Counted from the first letter of the stretch, positions 44,427 through 57,335 are shown. The stretch is DNA of 64,000 nucleotides from Isoetes taiwanensis (GCA_021234155.1 JAJEKV010000082.1:1-64000); one strand, 5' to 3'. Notes: a model not told the origin generated them from the letters alone. A program made the numbers and translations.

Positions 44427-45155
44427 ATGGCAGTGGAGATGGAGTCCTCGGCAACCCATGTGCTCAGAAGGCAACTAGTGGTCGAGAAGAACCACACCAC
44501 ATGCATGGAGACCCGCACACAACACATGCTTGGCCTAGCACACTTCGAACGGCAACAGGCCAGACAAGAGCTCACTGACATGCGGGCCCGTCTAGACTCT
44601 GTGTTCACCACTCTGGACACCATGACACAGGAGAGGGAGCGGGCAATGCACGAGACAATGGTCACCGTGTCTCGGCTTCAGTCAGAGGTTGAGGAAGCCA
44701 CCACCATGGCGCAGGGGCGCATGCGCTCTCTTCCGCGGCCTGACCGGTCTGACCGGGTTCTTGAGGAACGGTCGGGCAGCAAGCCCGACTCACGGGGCGC
44801 GTGTCTGGGGGGCTCGAGCACCGCTACTCAAAGCACGAAGCTCCGGGGTTGCGGGCAGCCATCCATAAACGGGGCGGGGTTTCCCTCACCGAAGGTTCAT
44901 AGTCACCGCTGCGGCGGTCTGCAGGCGGGGAGATGGCCAAGCAACGCGGTAGGCCTCGCAAGAGCCGAGCTCCCGACTTCCGCGGGGCGAGGGCGTGGCT
45001 CGGACCGCTACCAAGCAACCCCCACGGCATGCACGCGGCCTGCACGGCGTGACGGGACCACGCACCTGCTACCCGCACTCAAGCCACCCCACGCCATCCC
45101 AGCCACCACCACCACCACCACCCCGGCCAAAGGTCAGGCCCTCGCCCACCTTTGA
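44427..45155 (+). CDS. LINE ORF1-like protein (coiled coil)
   Basis: 242 codons are open. The first half is helical and Gln/Glu/Arg-rich with heptad-like spacing (QARQELTDMRARLDSVFTTL; SEVEEATTMAQ), as expected for the RNA-binding, trimerising ORF1 protein of non-LTR elements. The second half is Gly/Ser/Pro/Arg-rich and may be a shifted frame. No CCHC knuckle is seen. Confidence 0.4.
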   Translation: MAVEMESSATHVLRRQLVVEKNHTTCMETRTQHMLGLAHFERQQARQELTDMRARLDSVFTTLDTMTQERERAMHETMVTVSRLQSEVEEATTMAQGRMRSLPRPDRSDRVLEERSGSKPDSRGACLGGSSTATQSTKLRGCGQPSINGAGFPSPKVHSHRCGGLQAGRWPSNAVGLARAELPTSAGRGRGSDRYQATPTACTRPARRDGTTHLLPALKPPHAIPATTTTTTPAKGQALAHL

Positions 45156-45273
45156 CCCGCGGGCCGCGAGCGGAGAGACCACAATCGGTAGTCCGAGGCA
45201 TGCCGAAGAGGAGGGGAGAGACCACAACATCCGAACACACATTCTCGATCGGATGACATTGGGCCAACCGGCA

Positions 45274-45577
45274 AAAGCATGTTAGGGTGTACCACTTTTG
45301 GAACTGCAAAAGTACATACACTAGGTATCGAACTGGGTACTTTCTCATTTTTCTTTTCATTAAAACTAATACAAAAATCCAAAATAAAAGTCAAGGACAT
45401 GGTAATATTCAAAGTTAAGATAAAGATAATGCTATGGAGATCAATATATATATAAAAGTTCTAAAACATACCTTATATTGAGATATTATGTGTACCCAGT
45501 ACCAAATCCCGGCTACCTTTTTTAGGTACCTTTTTAGTCACTAAATAATACTTTTTAAGGGACACCTAACATGCTTT
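45274..45577. mobile_element. 304-bp inverted-repeat element inserted in the LINE
   Basis: AAAGCATGTTAGGGTGTACC at the left end and the reverse complement of GGGACACCTAACATGCTTT at the right end form termini of about 19 bp. The interior is AT-rich, unlike the GC-rich LINE around it. No target-site duplication could be fixed, so the class is open. Confidence 0.5.
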
Positions 45578-45999
45578 ACCCACATTTCGGAAACGACTGC
45601 CATGGGGCTCGGCGTTCTGATTTCGCGGTTCGCGGGAGCGGTGCGTGATGCCATATTGCGCCCGGGCAAGATCTTTGAAGGGGCGATCCTGTGCGTGGGC
45701 CGGGACCTCACACCCCCAACGGGGAGCTTGTTAGGGTGAGAGACATCCGTCACCAAGGGGTGCGCGGGGATTGGTTGAGGCGGGGATGCACATTTTTCGC
45801 CCGGCCCGCTCTTTGCTGCGGACTCCACGGCCCCAATCGCTTGGTGAAGCGTGGCCCTGGCACGCTTCTCTTACCACAGTCCGCCCTTCTCCTACTCCTA
45901 CTCCTGCTTCCTCACGACCCATGCCCTCTCAGCCACATGCTGCCTCCGCTCCATCTACTTCTCACTCAACCTTTGCTTCCCGGAGTCCTCCCCGCTGAC

Positions 46000-48900
46000 T
46001 TAGAGGCTGCGCATACCCGCTAACTGGCGGCAAATAGAAATTGTGCCTCCGGGTGGTCTCATGGAATTGTCGAGGCTTCCCTTGGTAGAAGGGGGACAGT
46101 CTCAACTCCGTGGCAGCCGATATGGATCTCATCTTTCTCATGGGGACATGGGAGCATGCCTGGTTCTGAGCTACGATCTGTAGGGTTACCAACATTTCTC
46201 CGTCTTCAATGACTGTACAGGACAGAGGGGTCATGGTGGGGTTGCTTGCTACTACTGGACAACCTTGGCACATTCGGTCGCCTTCCAGAAGACAAACAGA
46301 CACAACCGGTACTTGTGGATTTGTGTGCATAATGCCAGTGGCAACCCTCTTTTTCTGGCCGCCTGTTATTTCCCTCACGCAGAGAGCACCTTCTATCGCA
46401 GCCACTCCGATGCGGATAGGATGGACCCTTATGTCGATCTATATGATGACATACAGTAGCACAAGCAGTTGGGTAGGGTCGTCCTTCTTGGGGATTTCAA
46501 TGCACGGACAGGAGTAGAGTAGCCCATGAGACTTGACCTCCTCGCCGGCGATGTCGCTCACTACTGGCAGAGGCAACCCGGGTCGCGAGGATGGGATGAC
46601 GCCCGTGTCCTATCGCGGTATTTTTGACTTGATAATTTGCAATGGCTGTCCACGGTGGCCTTCCGCTTCTCACAAGTGCACCTGCAGACAGGACAATCAG
46701 GGGGGAGGGTCTAGTGTGGTGGACTATGTGCTCAGAATGCGCAAGATATGCATCTCATCGCTTCCAAGGGTGGGCGACCGGTGACGGGATGAGGAGGTCG
46801 ACTTCGAGATCACCTCCCACTTTATTTGGACATGGCTTGGCAAGCCGCCGGAACCCCCACTATGCCGCCCCTCGCCATCCTCGATTCGCGCATCGGATTA
46901 TGAGCGGAGGACTTCTACGCCGAGATGCTCATGGACCACGCCGGCAATTCTGCGGACCCCCACACTAGAGCAAGAGATGGACCGGTTGGATCGAAGCTAT
47001 TACGGGATGCGGCCGGGCCGGGGTGTTTTAAGGCCCCCCCCCCCTCCCGCCCCGCTTCGTGGGGACAGCAACCTTTTCGTGTAACGGGTGGTTTGATGCG
47101 AGTGTAAAAACGCATAGCGCCCGGCTCCATCAATTACGGATCCGGTATCCGTTTGCGAGCCACCACGCGAGTACGGCGTCCATCGCGAAGGAGACAAAGG
47201 CGCGGTACCTTGCCGGGCACCGGGGAGATGTTCGCCCCTTGGACACTCATTGTCGAACCTTTTGGCTAGAGAAAGCTCAAGGCCAGCCCAGCCCCTACAA
47301 AGGGACATCACACCCGGGCGATGGGAAGCGTACTTGCAAAGCAGCTCTATGACCCACCGAGGGGCGGCGTCGCCCATACCCCCACGGGATGGCCCCCCAT
47401 TGGTTCTCGCGATGGTTGGCTAATGGGAAGGCGGTGACCTCGATGGTATGCGGGCCGAGTTACTCAAATGGGCGGGGCAGCGGCCGGTGCCGATCCTCAC
47501 TACCACCGTTCAGCGAGCATTGCGGAAGAAGTTTCCCCGACAATGGACCACAAGCGGGGTTGTTCCCATTCACAAGGCGGGCGACCCACCCGTCAGGCCA
47601 ATTACCGGACGATCATGGTCGATTCGATTATTTGCCAAACCTGTTGGCGGCATTCTCGGCGGCAATTGACCCGGGCGGCGGCGCTAGATGTCGCGAGCCC
47701 TCACACAAGCGGGCTTTTTAGACCCGCCACTCAGCGATTGACCATATATTTACACGGGCGATTGAACAAGTCCGAAACCATCGGCAAGACTTGTATTGTC
47801 GCTTTGTAGACCGCGAAGGCTTTTCGTCACGGTCCCGGGAAAAGCTATGGGCTAGACTTGGGGCTGCGGCACCGTGCGGAATGCCATATCTGGCTGTATA
47901 AGAGTTGTTTTGGCGAGGATGATGCAGACCGGCGGGCCAAGCATTCATCGATGAGTATCAAAGATCCGGCGGGGCTGCCCCTCTCACCAACACTTTTGGC
48001 CTCTACATTGACCGGTTAGAGCCTTGGCTACTTGAGCATGGGGGGGGGATAGCATCTGACTTACCGGGTCATCCGCCCGGCTCATCTATGCGGGCGATGT
48101 TGACCTTCTCGCCCACACCCGAAGCTATGCGGTCTCATCACGGATGCCCTAGTCACATTACCCCGCCGGGCTACAGGACATGCGTGAATCGGCCAAGACC
48201 GGTGGTTCTCATATCCTCTTCCGCCACCCCGCCTCCCGCACTCACATATCGAGGGGCTGACTGTGGAGGTCATGCCCACCTACAAGTACCTAGGGGTGGA
48301 GTTCCCCTCCGCATTTCGGTTGGGAGGCGTCCATCCGCTTGCGAGTGCGTGGCCGAGTTGGAAGGCGCTTTTATGCCATGCAGAACAACTTGATCACCGT
48401 GCGAGCTCTATGATTAGGGCCATCGGTCACATCTGTTACCGGTCGAGCCTGTCCTTACGTATGGGGTCGAGGTTTGGGGCGGTCGTCTCTTTGGCGACTG
48501 GAATGACTTGGAGGCAGTCGCGAAGGCATTTTTGGCACGGGCACTTGGGGTGAAACCGCCGGTCCCCTATCGGATTCTGCTGCAAGCGGATTCTTGCCGC
48601 TTCGTGGCAGCCCTTGATAGACACATTGTCTATTTTAGAAAGTGGTTAATATGGGTGATGCTCGCTCCCGGCTCCGGCTTTTACTGCTGTGGCAATGGGC
48701 CCGTAGCGGCTCGGGAACTGTTGAGGGGTAAGAGAGATCGGTGGTTCGCCGGATGGAGCGTGCGGAGAAGCAATGCGTCGCGGTGGGTACGCTGAGGCCG
48801 ATCGTGGCGGCAATGGGAATACCTGGACGCTTGCTTCCTTGGCAAGCTCTGGGACCCCGGCGCTTTAGAGCAGGTCAAAATGGTCCATTACAAGGAGCAC

Positions 48901-49164
48901 ATCAACCCCACGTTGGCTCGGGGCCCACAGCTCTACCTGCGTTCCCAGCTGCCCCTGAAAAAGCGCAGGCTCGTTGCCTTCATTCGCACAGGTGCCCACC
49001 ATCTCCGCATTGAGATGGGCATGTGGATTGGGGGGCCGCGCCAGCACAGGCTTTGTCAGTGCTGTCAGACGGGTGCCATTGAGAATGAGTCTCACACTTT
49101 CCAGAGTTGCCCAGCATTCAGTCAGATCCGGGCCAGATACGTTCCCTTAGTACGTGGACGATAA
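46000..49164 (+). pseudogene. LINE endonuclease-reverse transcriptase, heavily mutated
   Basis: Endonuclease blocks LFLAACYFPHAESTFYR (about 46350) and VVLLGDFNARTG (about 46480-46515) precede RT blocks, found in changing frames. These are FPRQWTTSGVVPIHKAGDPP (about 47530-47590), NYRTIMVDSI, TNTFGLYIDRLEPWL (about 47985-48030), the active site LIYAGDVDLLA (48081-48113) and TYKYLGVEF (about 48279-48305). The C-terminal part is RRLVAFIRTGAHHLRIEMG and LCQCC...H...C (48880-49164). In the active site the first Asp of YADD is Gly. With many frameshifts and stops, this copy is inactive. Confidence 0.8.
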
Positions 49165-49192
49165 AAATACCTTCCTTCCTTCCTTCCTTCCT
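49165..49192. repeat. (CCTT)n microsatellite, LINE 3' tail
   Basis: ATAAAAATA is followed by five CCTT units and CCTA directly after the last LINE frame. Confidence 0.85.
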
Positions 49193-52100
49193 ATAAGCCT
49201 TATAAATTTCTGGAGAACACAATACAATTATACCCCAAAAACATCAAGAAACTGAAATAGCAGATGATGAGAATGCAACTCGTAGCAGAAGTTGAACTGC
49301 TCCAACATTCAACAAGCATATCCATATAGAATTGGCACTTGCTGATGCCATTCCCCACCAATTCATTGCAAAAATTGCAGGTCATTTTGATAAGAGCAAA
49401 TAACCAGCATAAAATTTCAAAGAAAGATTTGTTCCAATAACTTTTGTTCCAATAACTCACATTTTGTATTGCCTTTGTATGATTGCCAATGCATCAGCAG
49501 CCCCAAGAGTTGTGAGTGCTGGCAAACTCATGGTTGATTGGACTCTCTTGCACCAGTCTAGGTCCCATGATGCCGTCAATTGCACGCCACGGTGAGCAAT
49601 CGCATTGCCATTCCAAATGTTTTAGGCAATTGCATTGCCATTTCCATAAGCGACTCCTGGCCACAACACCTGAATTAATAATCTAAGCAACACAAAAACA
49701 GAGTCAAATAAAGAAGACGTTACCTTGTGCCACTGTGCTAGCAAGATTGCCCACCATCATAGAGCCAGGCTGCGCTGGTTCTAGAGGAGGTGTGAAGATG
49801 GAAGTCAGCAGCGATAAGGAGAATGTTATAATTGCTAAATCTTAGATTTTATCTTTAACATGAAAGCTAAGGAAATTGGATAAAGACATGCTTAGTGCAA
49901 ACAAAAGACAATTATTTCTATAAAAGGAAAAAAAGTCTAGCGTGGAACTTTGTCCTTGGTAACTGGAGCACCAAAGTGGATAAAAACAACAAACAACATG
50001 TTCTGCGTGTTACAAAAACAATTTATTTATAGAGGTCTAGAGGTGCTGACATGCACATCTGCAAGCAAAAGCAACAATATTATATATAATTTGCTCTAAT
50101 TGAGACTTGAGACCTAGGATCAAAGGATAATAAACTGCACAAAACAATACCTACTTGCTTTCAAATGCATATTGGGCTCCAGTATTTAAAAGGCCAAACA
50201 TCGTGTCAACAAAGCAATCTTTATCATTTGACGACTTGCCTTTATTGAATTATGCTGGATCATGAATATGTATTCTTGCTTTCTTGAATTCTTTTGGGAT
50301 CATCAACGTGTCTTAAAGCAAAATAAAATGAAGAGTGCACGAACATCTTACCAATCCTAGAGAAGGTATCAAAGTTAAGGACAACATATGATAGAGCTGC
50401 AATCTAAGGAAGAGTTCGAGCTACCTAACAGATCTACTGCCCATAATATGAACCATAGCCCTGCTCAATGCCTGAATATGTTGCATGAAAAAATAGACCC
50501 ACTGGTGAGTATGTTCCCAATGGCCACAAAACATGAAGTTTTAATCTACAAATCCAGCAATTAAATCGACCAAATCTAAAGTATTAATTCAAACGAAAGA
50601 ATCAACCCACACTATTTTAATACATACCCAATAACACAACCACCAAATTCGAGAATTTGATGACGGACTTAAGCTCACAAATCTAAAAATAGAAGGAAAA
50701 TATCTCGGCAAATTGCACAAAGCTGCAACTATTGTTTTAATAATTGAGAAACAAAACTCTTGGAAGGTGGAAAAGCATTTGTAAGATTTGACTAAACAAT
50801 GATGTTTGGAATGAGAGAAGGTTGATTCACTGGTTGCACAATGTGGATCCAAATAAATTTTTCAAAGGAGCTGCCTCTATTTCTTGTAACTCTAGAAGAA
50901 GAAATGGATCTTAAGAAATCTACCTAATGTAGTATTGGCCCGTAGTTCATGCATATCAGGCCATGATTTGCATGATTCCAATTGCCACTTGCTCCTATTG
51001 TAGGGTGGCACCATTTAGGAATGGAACATGGAAAGAGCACACAAAAATTCAAATTGATTCAAAAACTTGCAGGGATATTGGATTCAAATATCTAGAGTCT
51101 TCAACATGATTAATAGAGACATCTAAAGTGATGGTCTATGTCTATTAAGTTTGAAAAAAATGGATTGAGAATGCAAAAGCAAAGGTACCTGGAAAATAAG
51201 TTGCCAATAAAGCAACGGGGTGTGAATCCTCCTGCCTTCATAGTTTATGACCAAATAATCTGTAACAAAAAGTCTATGTTCAACATTTACAAGCACAACA
51301 ATACTAAACTCCAAATCTTAGATTTTTTCAAGATAAAATTTTGAAGTTGCAGCCATTCGGAATGCCTAATTTTTGAGACTTAATGGTGAAATTGTTCGCT
51401 TACACATAAATGCAACTCTCCTAATGAAGCTTTCCCAATCACCAATAGACACAGAGTTTCACGGGATCCAGAGGACTCAACATTTCAGCAAATTTGGATT
51501 GGGAAGGTTATTTTCGGCAACTAAGAGAAAGGAAAATTGTATCCATCACAGAAATAAACCTTCAAAACTGCTTCAACGCTTGTTGCAACCAATGTCAAAG
51601 CCCTAACCTAGACTATTACTACTTAGACAAAATCCGTTCCTTACCTTGTTGATGAATGGCTTAAAGTAATCATCTTTGCTCCAAGAGGTATGGCAGATTT
51701 AATCTAGCAAGAGTTGCCACTGTGATCGCCTAGCTTTGTGTTCCAGAGCAATAGCAGAGGTCCAATACCTCAATACACAGGGAGGCCAGAAAATTATCTT
51801 CCACAGACAAATCCCAACCTAACGTGGAGCCAACGAAAAAAGGAATGCAATCCCAGAAATTCCAATCATAACGATCGTGGCAAACATGCGAAGGATGATC
51901 CAGGATAAGAAATCCATGAAACCTGCAGAGGGATAACCAAGCCATGAAAGCCGAAAATGTCAAATAATAGGAGATAATTTTCTGTGATTTTTAGAAATCG
52001 GATTTTTTTTTCCGGCATCTAAGAAACCCAAAACCTTAGGGAAATAACTTAAAAAGAATTCCAAAAAGGTTTTCTCCAAACCGGAAAAACCGAATTTAAA

Positions 52101-53820
52101 CAAGAGATTAGCAACGTCTCATAAATGCCTTGTCATAAAAGCCTTAAGATGTATAATCTACCGTAGACTACAAATTGATTAAAATTTGCAGCTTTTTTTT
52201 ATTTTTTATTTTTTTGGCACGTTTGCATAAACATGCATTGAGACTTTAAAGAAATTTTAGAGTTTCCACATCATTGCCAACTAGGATTTTTGTACACTTG
52301 GATCACCTACAAGCATCGGATATGATCTACCGCGGTGAAAATTCAAGAAAATTCTAAATGGGTTGGGTTGTCGGTTACGTCGGCCACAGCTAAGGTTTCC
52401 GCTGATGAGAGGAATGCTTGTTTATTTATTTTTTGAAAACTTCTCAAGAAGAGTGAGAGCATGGAGCTCCTTAGAAGAAGATGGTTCATGCTATGGCGTT
52501 CAAATTCAAAGCGGCTAAAACGCGAGAGAAGTAAAATTGCCTCGGGCCACTAGAGTTAAGAATAAGACATCGCTTGTTGCATTTTGCTTGCATTTTTCGC
52601 GATTTTTCTCGCATGTTGTTCATATTGAGAATATGGATATTTGAGTCTTTGAAGTTACCTTGGTGGATTTGCATTCCATTGTGGATTTGAAGGATTCCAC
52701 CACATTTTAGAGCTTCCTCATGCGGTTTTTATTTAAGGCTTGAATTTTTCTTATTTCTTTTGGCTTTCTCGAGTTGGGCATTTGAAGCGATCGTTCCTAG
52801 AATTTCGAAGGCTCATTTTGGTGAATTTTGAGGCGACATGAGGAGGTGAGTAAGGAAATCAAGAAACCCTACGGGTCAATGGTCAATCTTGGTCACCGGA
52901 CGATATCATCGGTCCCCTCGGCTTCGGATCTTGAAACCATGCATACGGAGCCATATGATGTGAGAGTATCATGTACGGTTCTCTGAGAAGGAAAGAAGAA
53001 AAAGATAGATCTAGCAATCTTTATGTTGTAACAACCAATAATAAGGTGCTGCATTAAGGCTTATGTAAGTTTTTAGTGGCATATATGTTTTCTTAGCCAT
53101 TGTCGGTTTTAGTCGAGATCATGCCTACTTCAATGCTTGCTCTCGGTTCTTAGGATCTATGTCTCTGGACTCCAAGGCCATCATGGATGACTCACAGGTG
53201 TGCATTCCAAGGCTGCCATAACAGGCTGGGCGCCTTCCATTTGCATTTAAGTAAGAGGTTGTTTGAGGACATCTCTTCCACCTCGACCAATCTGTAATAT
53301 GCTTTTATGATTCTTCTCTAGGCCTTTTTTCCACCCAGGATAGCTTACAACTGAGATAGTTTATATTTGCCCATGTTTTCTACAGATTAAAGTGGAGAGG
53401 TCCTCGGTTTGCTGCTGGAATAGCCAACATAGTGTCAAAGGGAACCCATGAAGTTTTCTGGCAAAGGCTAAATAGGTATTTTTCACCTACCTATATGTTA
53501 CAGCAGAAGAACAGACGAAAGCATAGAGTTTGCGCTTGTGTTTTTTTGTTGTTTTGTTAATGATCCAGATCATCCATTTGCCTTTTCTTCCTAGACATTA
53601 TCTGGTTCTAAAATCTGGTGACATTTGTTTGAAGCTCAGTTGCAACAACTGAGCATGCAACATGGATTAAGCCGATAAACAGTAAAGTGGTGATGGATCT
53701 GCCTATTGTAACAAGAATACTGCAGTCAGATAACACAAATTTCTACTTTGGCCATGGTTCTCATGAATATAGATATATTTCCCAGAGCAGAGTAAGCTCG
53801 AGACATGGCTAAAACTTGTT
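49193..53820. other. Long stretch without a recognised gene
   Basis: AT-rich throughout. Open frames are at most about 87 codons and resemble nothing known. No terminal repeats, hairpins or RNA genes that I can support. A somewhat less AT-rich patch at 52780-53000 has no open frame of note. Confidence 0.4.
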
Positions 53821-53829
53821 GTTGCTGAG

Positions 53830-54290
53830 TGTAAGGTACACCTGCTCCTTCTAGATCTGCAATCACATTGTCAAAGTTCTGAAAAACTCATTAAGGTACA
53901 GCTGCTCCTTCTAGATCTAAAATCACATTGTCAAAGTTCTGCAAAAACTCATTCACATCATCATTTTCATGAAATTTTAGTCTCCTTAACTCGTTTTCCA
54001 ACACATCAATCTGTGAGGATGTCTTTTCCTCATAGTTAATCAGCATGTAATTCCACATTTGCTTGGGGGGATACCCCTCAATTTAAGCACAATGCTGGAA
54101 CTTACTTTACTCATGATAATTCCTTGAGCTTTCCTTATTCTGGCCTTATCTCCAGATCCTTCTCTTGCTGATGTTTCACTTACTTCTTCAACTTGCACTT
54201 CTACATCTCTTCAGTATTTGAACTGCCCTTAGCAGCAACTCTTCCAAACTACAGAACTGACAGAGGAATCCACATCCACATTAAATTGGG
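53830..54290 (-). pseudogene. Copia-type retrotransposon gag fragment
   Basis: On the minus strand, GDKARIRKAQGIIMSKVSSS (about 54160) is followed, in another frame, by KQMWNYMLINYEEKTSSQID and then LRRLKFHENDDVNEFLQNF (about 53950-54060). This is the order of the UBN2/DUF4219 gag region of Ty1/Copia elements (KAxxIIxxxLSD ... W..L...YE ... L..LKM.E...V..F). A 64-bp duplication (about 53833-53957) lies over its end. No LTR, protease or RT is seen. Confidence 0.55.
53833..53957. repeat. 64-bp tandem duplication
   Basis: TAAGGTACASCTGCTCCTTC, TAGATCT and AATCACATTGTCAAAGTTCT appear twice in direct order, with a few differences. Confidence 0.85.
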
Positions 54291-54640
54291 ACGAGGTGGA
54301 GCAATACCTTGACATGAGATATGTCTCTGCAGCTAAAGCCACGTGGAGGCGGGTTCAAGCTGCATGGCAACTCCCACACAGTACACATGCTACTTGTTCA
54401 CCTGCCAAACAACCAAGCTGTTTATTATCAGGAAGGCCACGAAAGAGAAGCCATCGAGTGACAGATGCAAAAAAGAACAATGCTGACTGCATGGTTTGAG
54501 CTCAACAAGGACGACCCAGCCGCACGTGAATACACTTATCCAGAAATTCCCCAGCACACGCCAGACATCATGGAAAAAGTGGGAGGGGAAGTTCAAGCTC
54601 ATCACATGGATGTACAATGTGAGCCCTAAGGAGCGTGACT
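54287..54640 (+). pseudogene. Helitron Rep/helicase fragment (pre-helicase region)
   Basis: DEVEQYLDMRYVSAAKATWR (about 54287) is followed, after a frame change, by LVHLPNNQAVYYQEGHERE (about 54390-54450), then TMLTAWFELNKDDPAAREYT and YPEIPQH (about 54478-54560), and in another frame WKKWEGKFKLITWMYNVSPK (about 54571-54630). This series is typical of the region before the PIF1-like helicase in plant Helitrons. The fragment stops where the long-TIR element at 54641 begins. Confidence 0.65.
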
Positions 54641-57335
54641 GGGTCTAAGTTAGATATTGGGGTACAAAAGCACCCGTCCGGACGCTCGCTTTTGTGGCCG
54701 GATCTCGCTTTTGGGGTGCTTTCGAGCGGGAAAGCCATTTTTGTTTTAGCAAATTGGTGCCGAATCGATGACATGGACATCCGTAATTTCAAATTCAAGC
54801 AGGCCAAAATGACCTAGAGATAATTTGGCGGCATTTTTAAGCGCGGGAGGATTTTTCTTGGATCCGCCATGGCGGACCATTTAGGCCTATTTAATTTTGG
54901 GAATTTAATTTTCGCCGTTTTGTCGTAACATTATAAACTTCAGCCAGCAGAAAGAGCTCGCTAATCGTGACCGGATCGCACCTCCATTTCATTTGATATG
55001 CGGTGCGGTTTGGTAATTTTTCAACGTTCCGCCGAGGATGATGCATATGATTAATCAAAAGAGGAGGCGATGATTGAGTTTTTCCCAAGATAATGCACAT
55101 TTGAGATTATGCAAGGTTTTAGGAAGAAACAAATAGCTTAGACTTCACTTGCTTAAGAAAGTAAACGACATAAACTTGACAATTTATCCATGTTGGAGTA
55201 GGTGATAATGAATACACTATGACTATGGTACAAGCTGGTTGGTGACGGTTGAGAGTTTGGATTGCAAACAATAGATCTTTGAGTAGATACCAACCTCCTC
55301 AATTTATAATGTTTGATTATTTACCTTCGAGGGTGCAAGTGCACCCGGTTTGATAATGGGCATGCTATACATGAAGGACCCTTTGGCGGATAGGTGTTGA
55401 TAGCTCAATGATACAAAGAAGCAAGTTTATCCTCTGATTGATTCCCATTCTCTCCTTCTAGCACTAAAAGAGGTATTTCCATTTTCACTTGTGTGAACCG
55501 TAACTTGCTTTTACGTAAGTCATCATAGCCATGGAGAATGTGTACTTGCACATTCTTAAAGTTTTGAGATACTTTTCCTTGTTCGATCCAGTTGTGTTTT
55601 CTCGTAACCCATTACACGGATGCCAAGCATTGCTATATGGAGAGGGAAGTGAAGAAGACACGGGCCTCCCAAGTCCAAATTGTGAGTTGCTATCTTCGCC
55701 CACGCACATGGTAATGAACTTGATTGTAAAGCCCTGCAGTAAAGGCCATCAAAGCGGTGCATTTATCCGATAGTGAACTTGCTTTGACATAAGAATATTA
55801 TGATGAAGTTTGTAATGAACTAGTAGGTTTTAAAGTGATCATAAATGTAGGGACCCTTAAAAATGTCGAAGGTAGATTTGTAGTGCAACAATTGTTGTGC
55901 TTAAGGCCGTGTCCCTAACTAGTCGCGTTGAGATCCGAATCGAATTTAAAATAAGCTACTAAGCCCCCGGATATTTAGATTAACACATCATGCAAAGATC
56001 ACGCGTCTTTGTTTTGTCGAGAACATTGCATTTGTTTATACTGCGTTTCCACTAGTTGGAAAACGGGCTCCTTGCGCAGACATTGTAAAGCCCCGCTAGA
56101 GAAACGGGGAAGCACCTCCATTGGCTAGGTGGAAAAAAGATGCAAAGTTGCAAGTAGAAGAGGATGAGGAATTGGGCACCAAATACCGTAATGGAATGTT
56201 TGGAAGACAAGGTGAAGATGAAGTAGTGGATGAGGAGGAAGACGAGCAAGATTCAATTTGCGCAATTTGTGATGACGGGGGAGATATTTTTGTGGTACGT
56301 CTTTTCTGCATGATGAACTTGCAATTACTTGGTGGAACACCGTGACTTGATGTTTTGGTTGGCGCCGCGATGGCCCATGTATGTTTCATTTCATGCAACA
56401 AAACTTGCTGATCAAAATCTACATCTCAGCAGCATTCACTTGGTTTACGCCACTCGAGGTTGAGGTTAGTACGTTTTTTAGTAGCCTGCAGATAATGTTT
56501 TCGGTAACTCCTCTAAAGGTCCTACAAGATCATTAGCCCTAGGAAGCTTTATTAGATGCGTGAGCTAATTAGTTTTTGTTTCTTCTCTTCCCATTCTTCA
56601 GCTATTGGATCAGCCCACTTTCCAAAGCTTTAGTACATATTCAAACATTCCGCAGAGTGTCCGAGGAATTATACAGATCTGTGACCTTGTTGCAAGCTAA
56701 AATTTCAGTTCTATCAGTTAAGCTCATTGCCTCTTGGTAGGAGGCGTCTTATTGACTGTTCATCCTTATGGAACAAGAAGAAAAGCCAATTATTTTATCG
56801 TCTTCACTATCTGGCAATTTTGACATAATTTTACTTTTTATTACGGGAGATGGCAGAATTCTACTGCTTGAATCAGAATACAATCAGCATCAATGCTTTG
56901 CATGTGTGAAACTTGGAATTTCTGAAGGCAAATTAAAGGAGGTGATGATAGGATTATAATTACGAAAACCTATTTATATGGAGTGCAATCAGATGCCTTC
57001 TCTTGGGGGATCAACAGAAAACCTTTTTCATCTACACATAAACTAGGATTGGCCATATCCTTGTAGTTGTGCTACGGCAAACAGCGAAAATTAAATTCCC
57101 AAAATTAAATAGGCCTAAATGGTCCCGCCATGGCCAGATCCAAGAAAATCCTCCCGCGCACTTAAAATCTGCCCGCCAAATTATCTCTAGGTCATTTGCC
57201 ACACTGAATTTGAAATTACGGATGTCCATGTCATCGATCGGCACCAATTTGCTAAGAGCAAAATTCCCGGCCGTAAAGCACCCCCTTTAAAAGCGGATGT
57301 CCATGCTTTTGTACCCCAATATCTAACTTAGACCC
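54641..57335. mobile_element. 2.7-kb element with about 270-290-bp terminal inverted repeats
   Basis: The left arm 54641-54929 (GGGTCTAAGTTAGATATTGG ...) and the right arm 57070-57335 (its reverse complement, with several indels) include shared blocks GGCCTATTTAATTTTGGGAA, GATGACATGGACATCCG and ACCTAGAGATAATTTGG. Long TIRs with a gene fragment inside recall Pack-MULEs, but no 9-bp target duplication is visible (flanks GAGCGTGACT and CATGAGACA). No transposase is seen inside, so the element is non-autonomous. Confidence 0.65.
56098..56294 (+). pseudogene. Captured PHD-finger exon (EDM2-like candidate)
   Basis: The frame runs from an acceptor-like CGCTAG to the donor GTG|GTACGT. It encodes ARWKKDAKLQVEEDEELG, an acidic linker (EDEVVDEEEDEQ) and DSICAICDDGGDIFV. 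The last segment matches the start of a PHD zinc finger and is closest, from memory, to the first PHD of the chromatin regulator EDM2 (DSVCAICDNGGEIL). The rest of the finger is missing after the donor. It lies inside the long-TIR element, so gene-fragment capture is the likeliest origin. Confidence 0.45.

Larger units (their letters stand above)
44400..49192 (+). mobile_element. Near full-length, decayed LINE with (CCTT)n tail
   Basis: An ORF1-like coiled-coil protein, an APE-type endonuclease, a reverse transcriptase and a C-terminal zinc-knuckle segment occur in the canonical order, followed by (CCTT)n at about 49171-49192. GC content is clearly above both flanks. A small inverted-repeat element interrupts it at 45274-45577. 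The left boundary is placed just before ORF1 and is approximate. Confidence 0.75.

Noticed and set aside
44824-45078. Minus-strand frames inside the LINE
   Set aside because: They overlap the LINE ORF1 region in GC-rich sequence and show no known motif.
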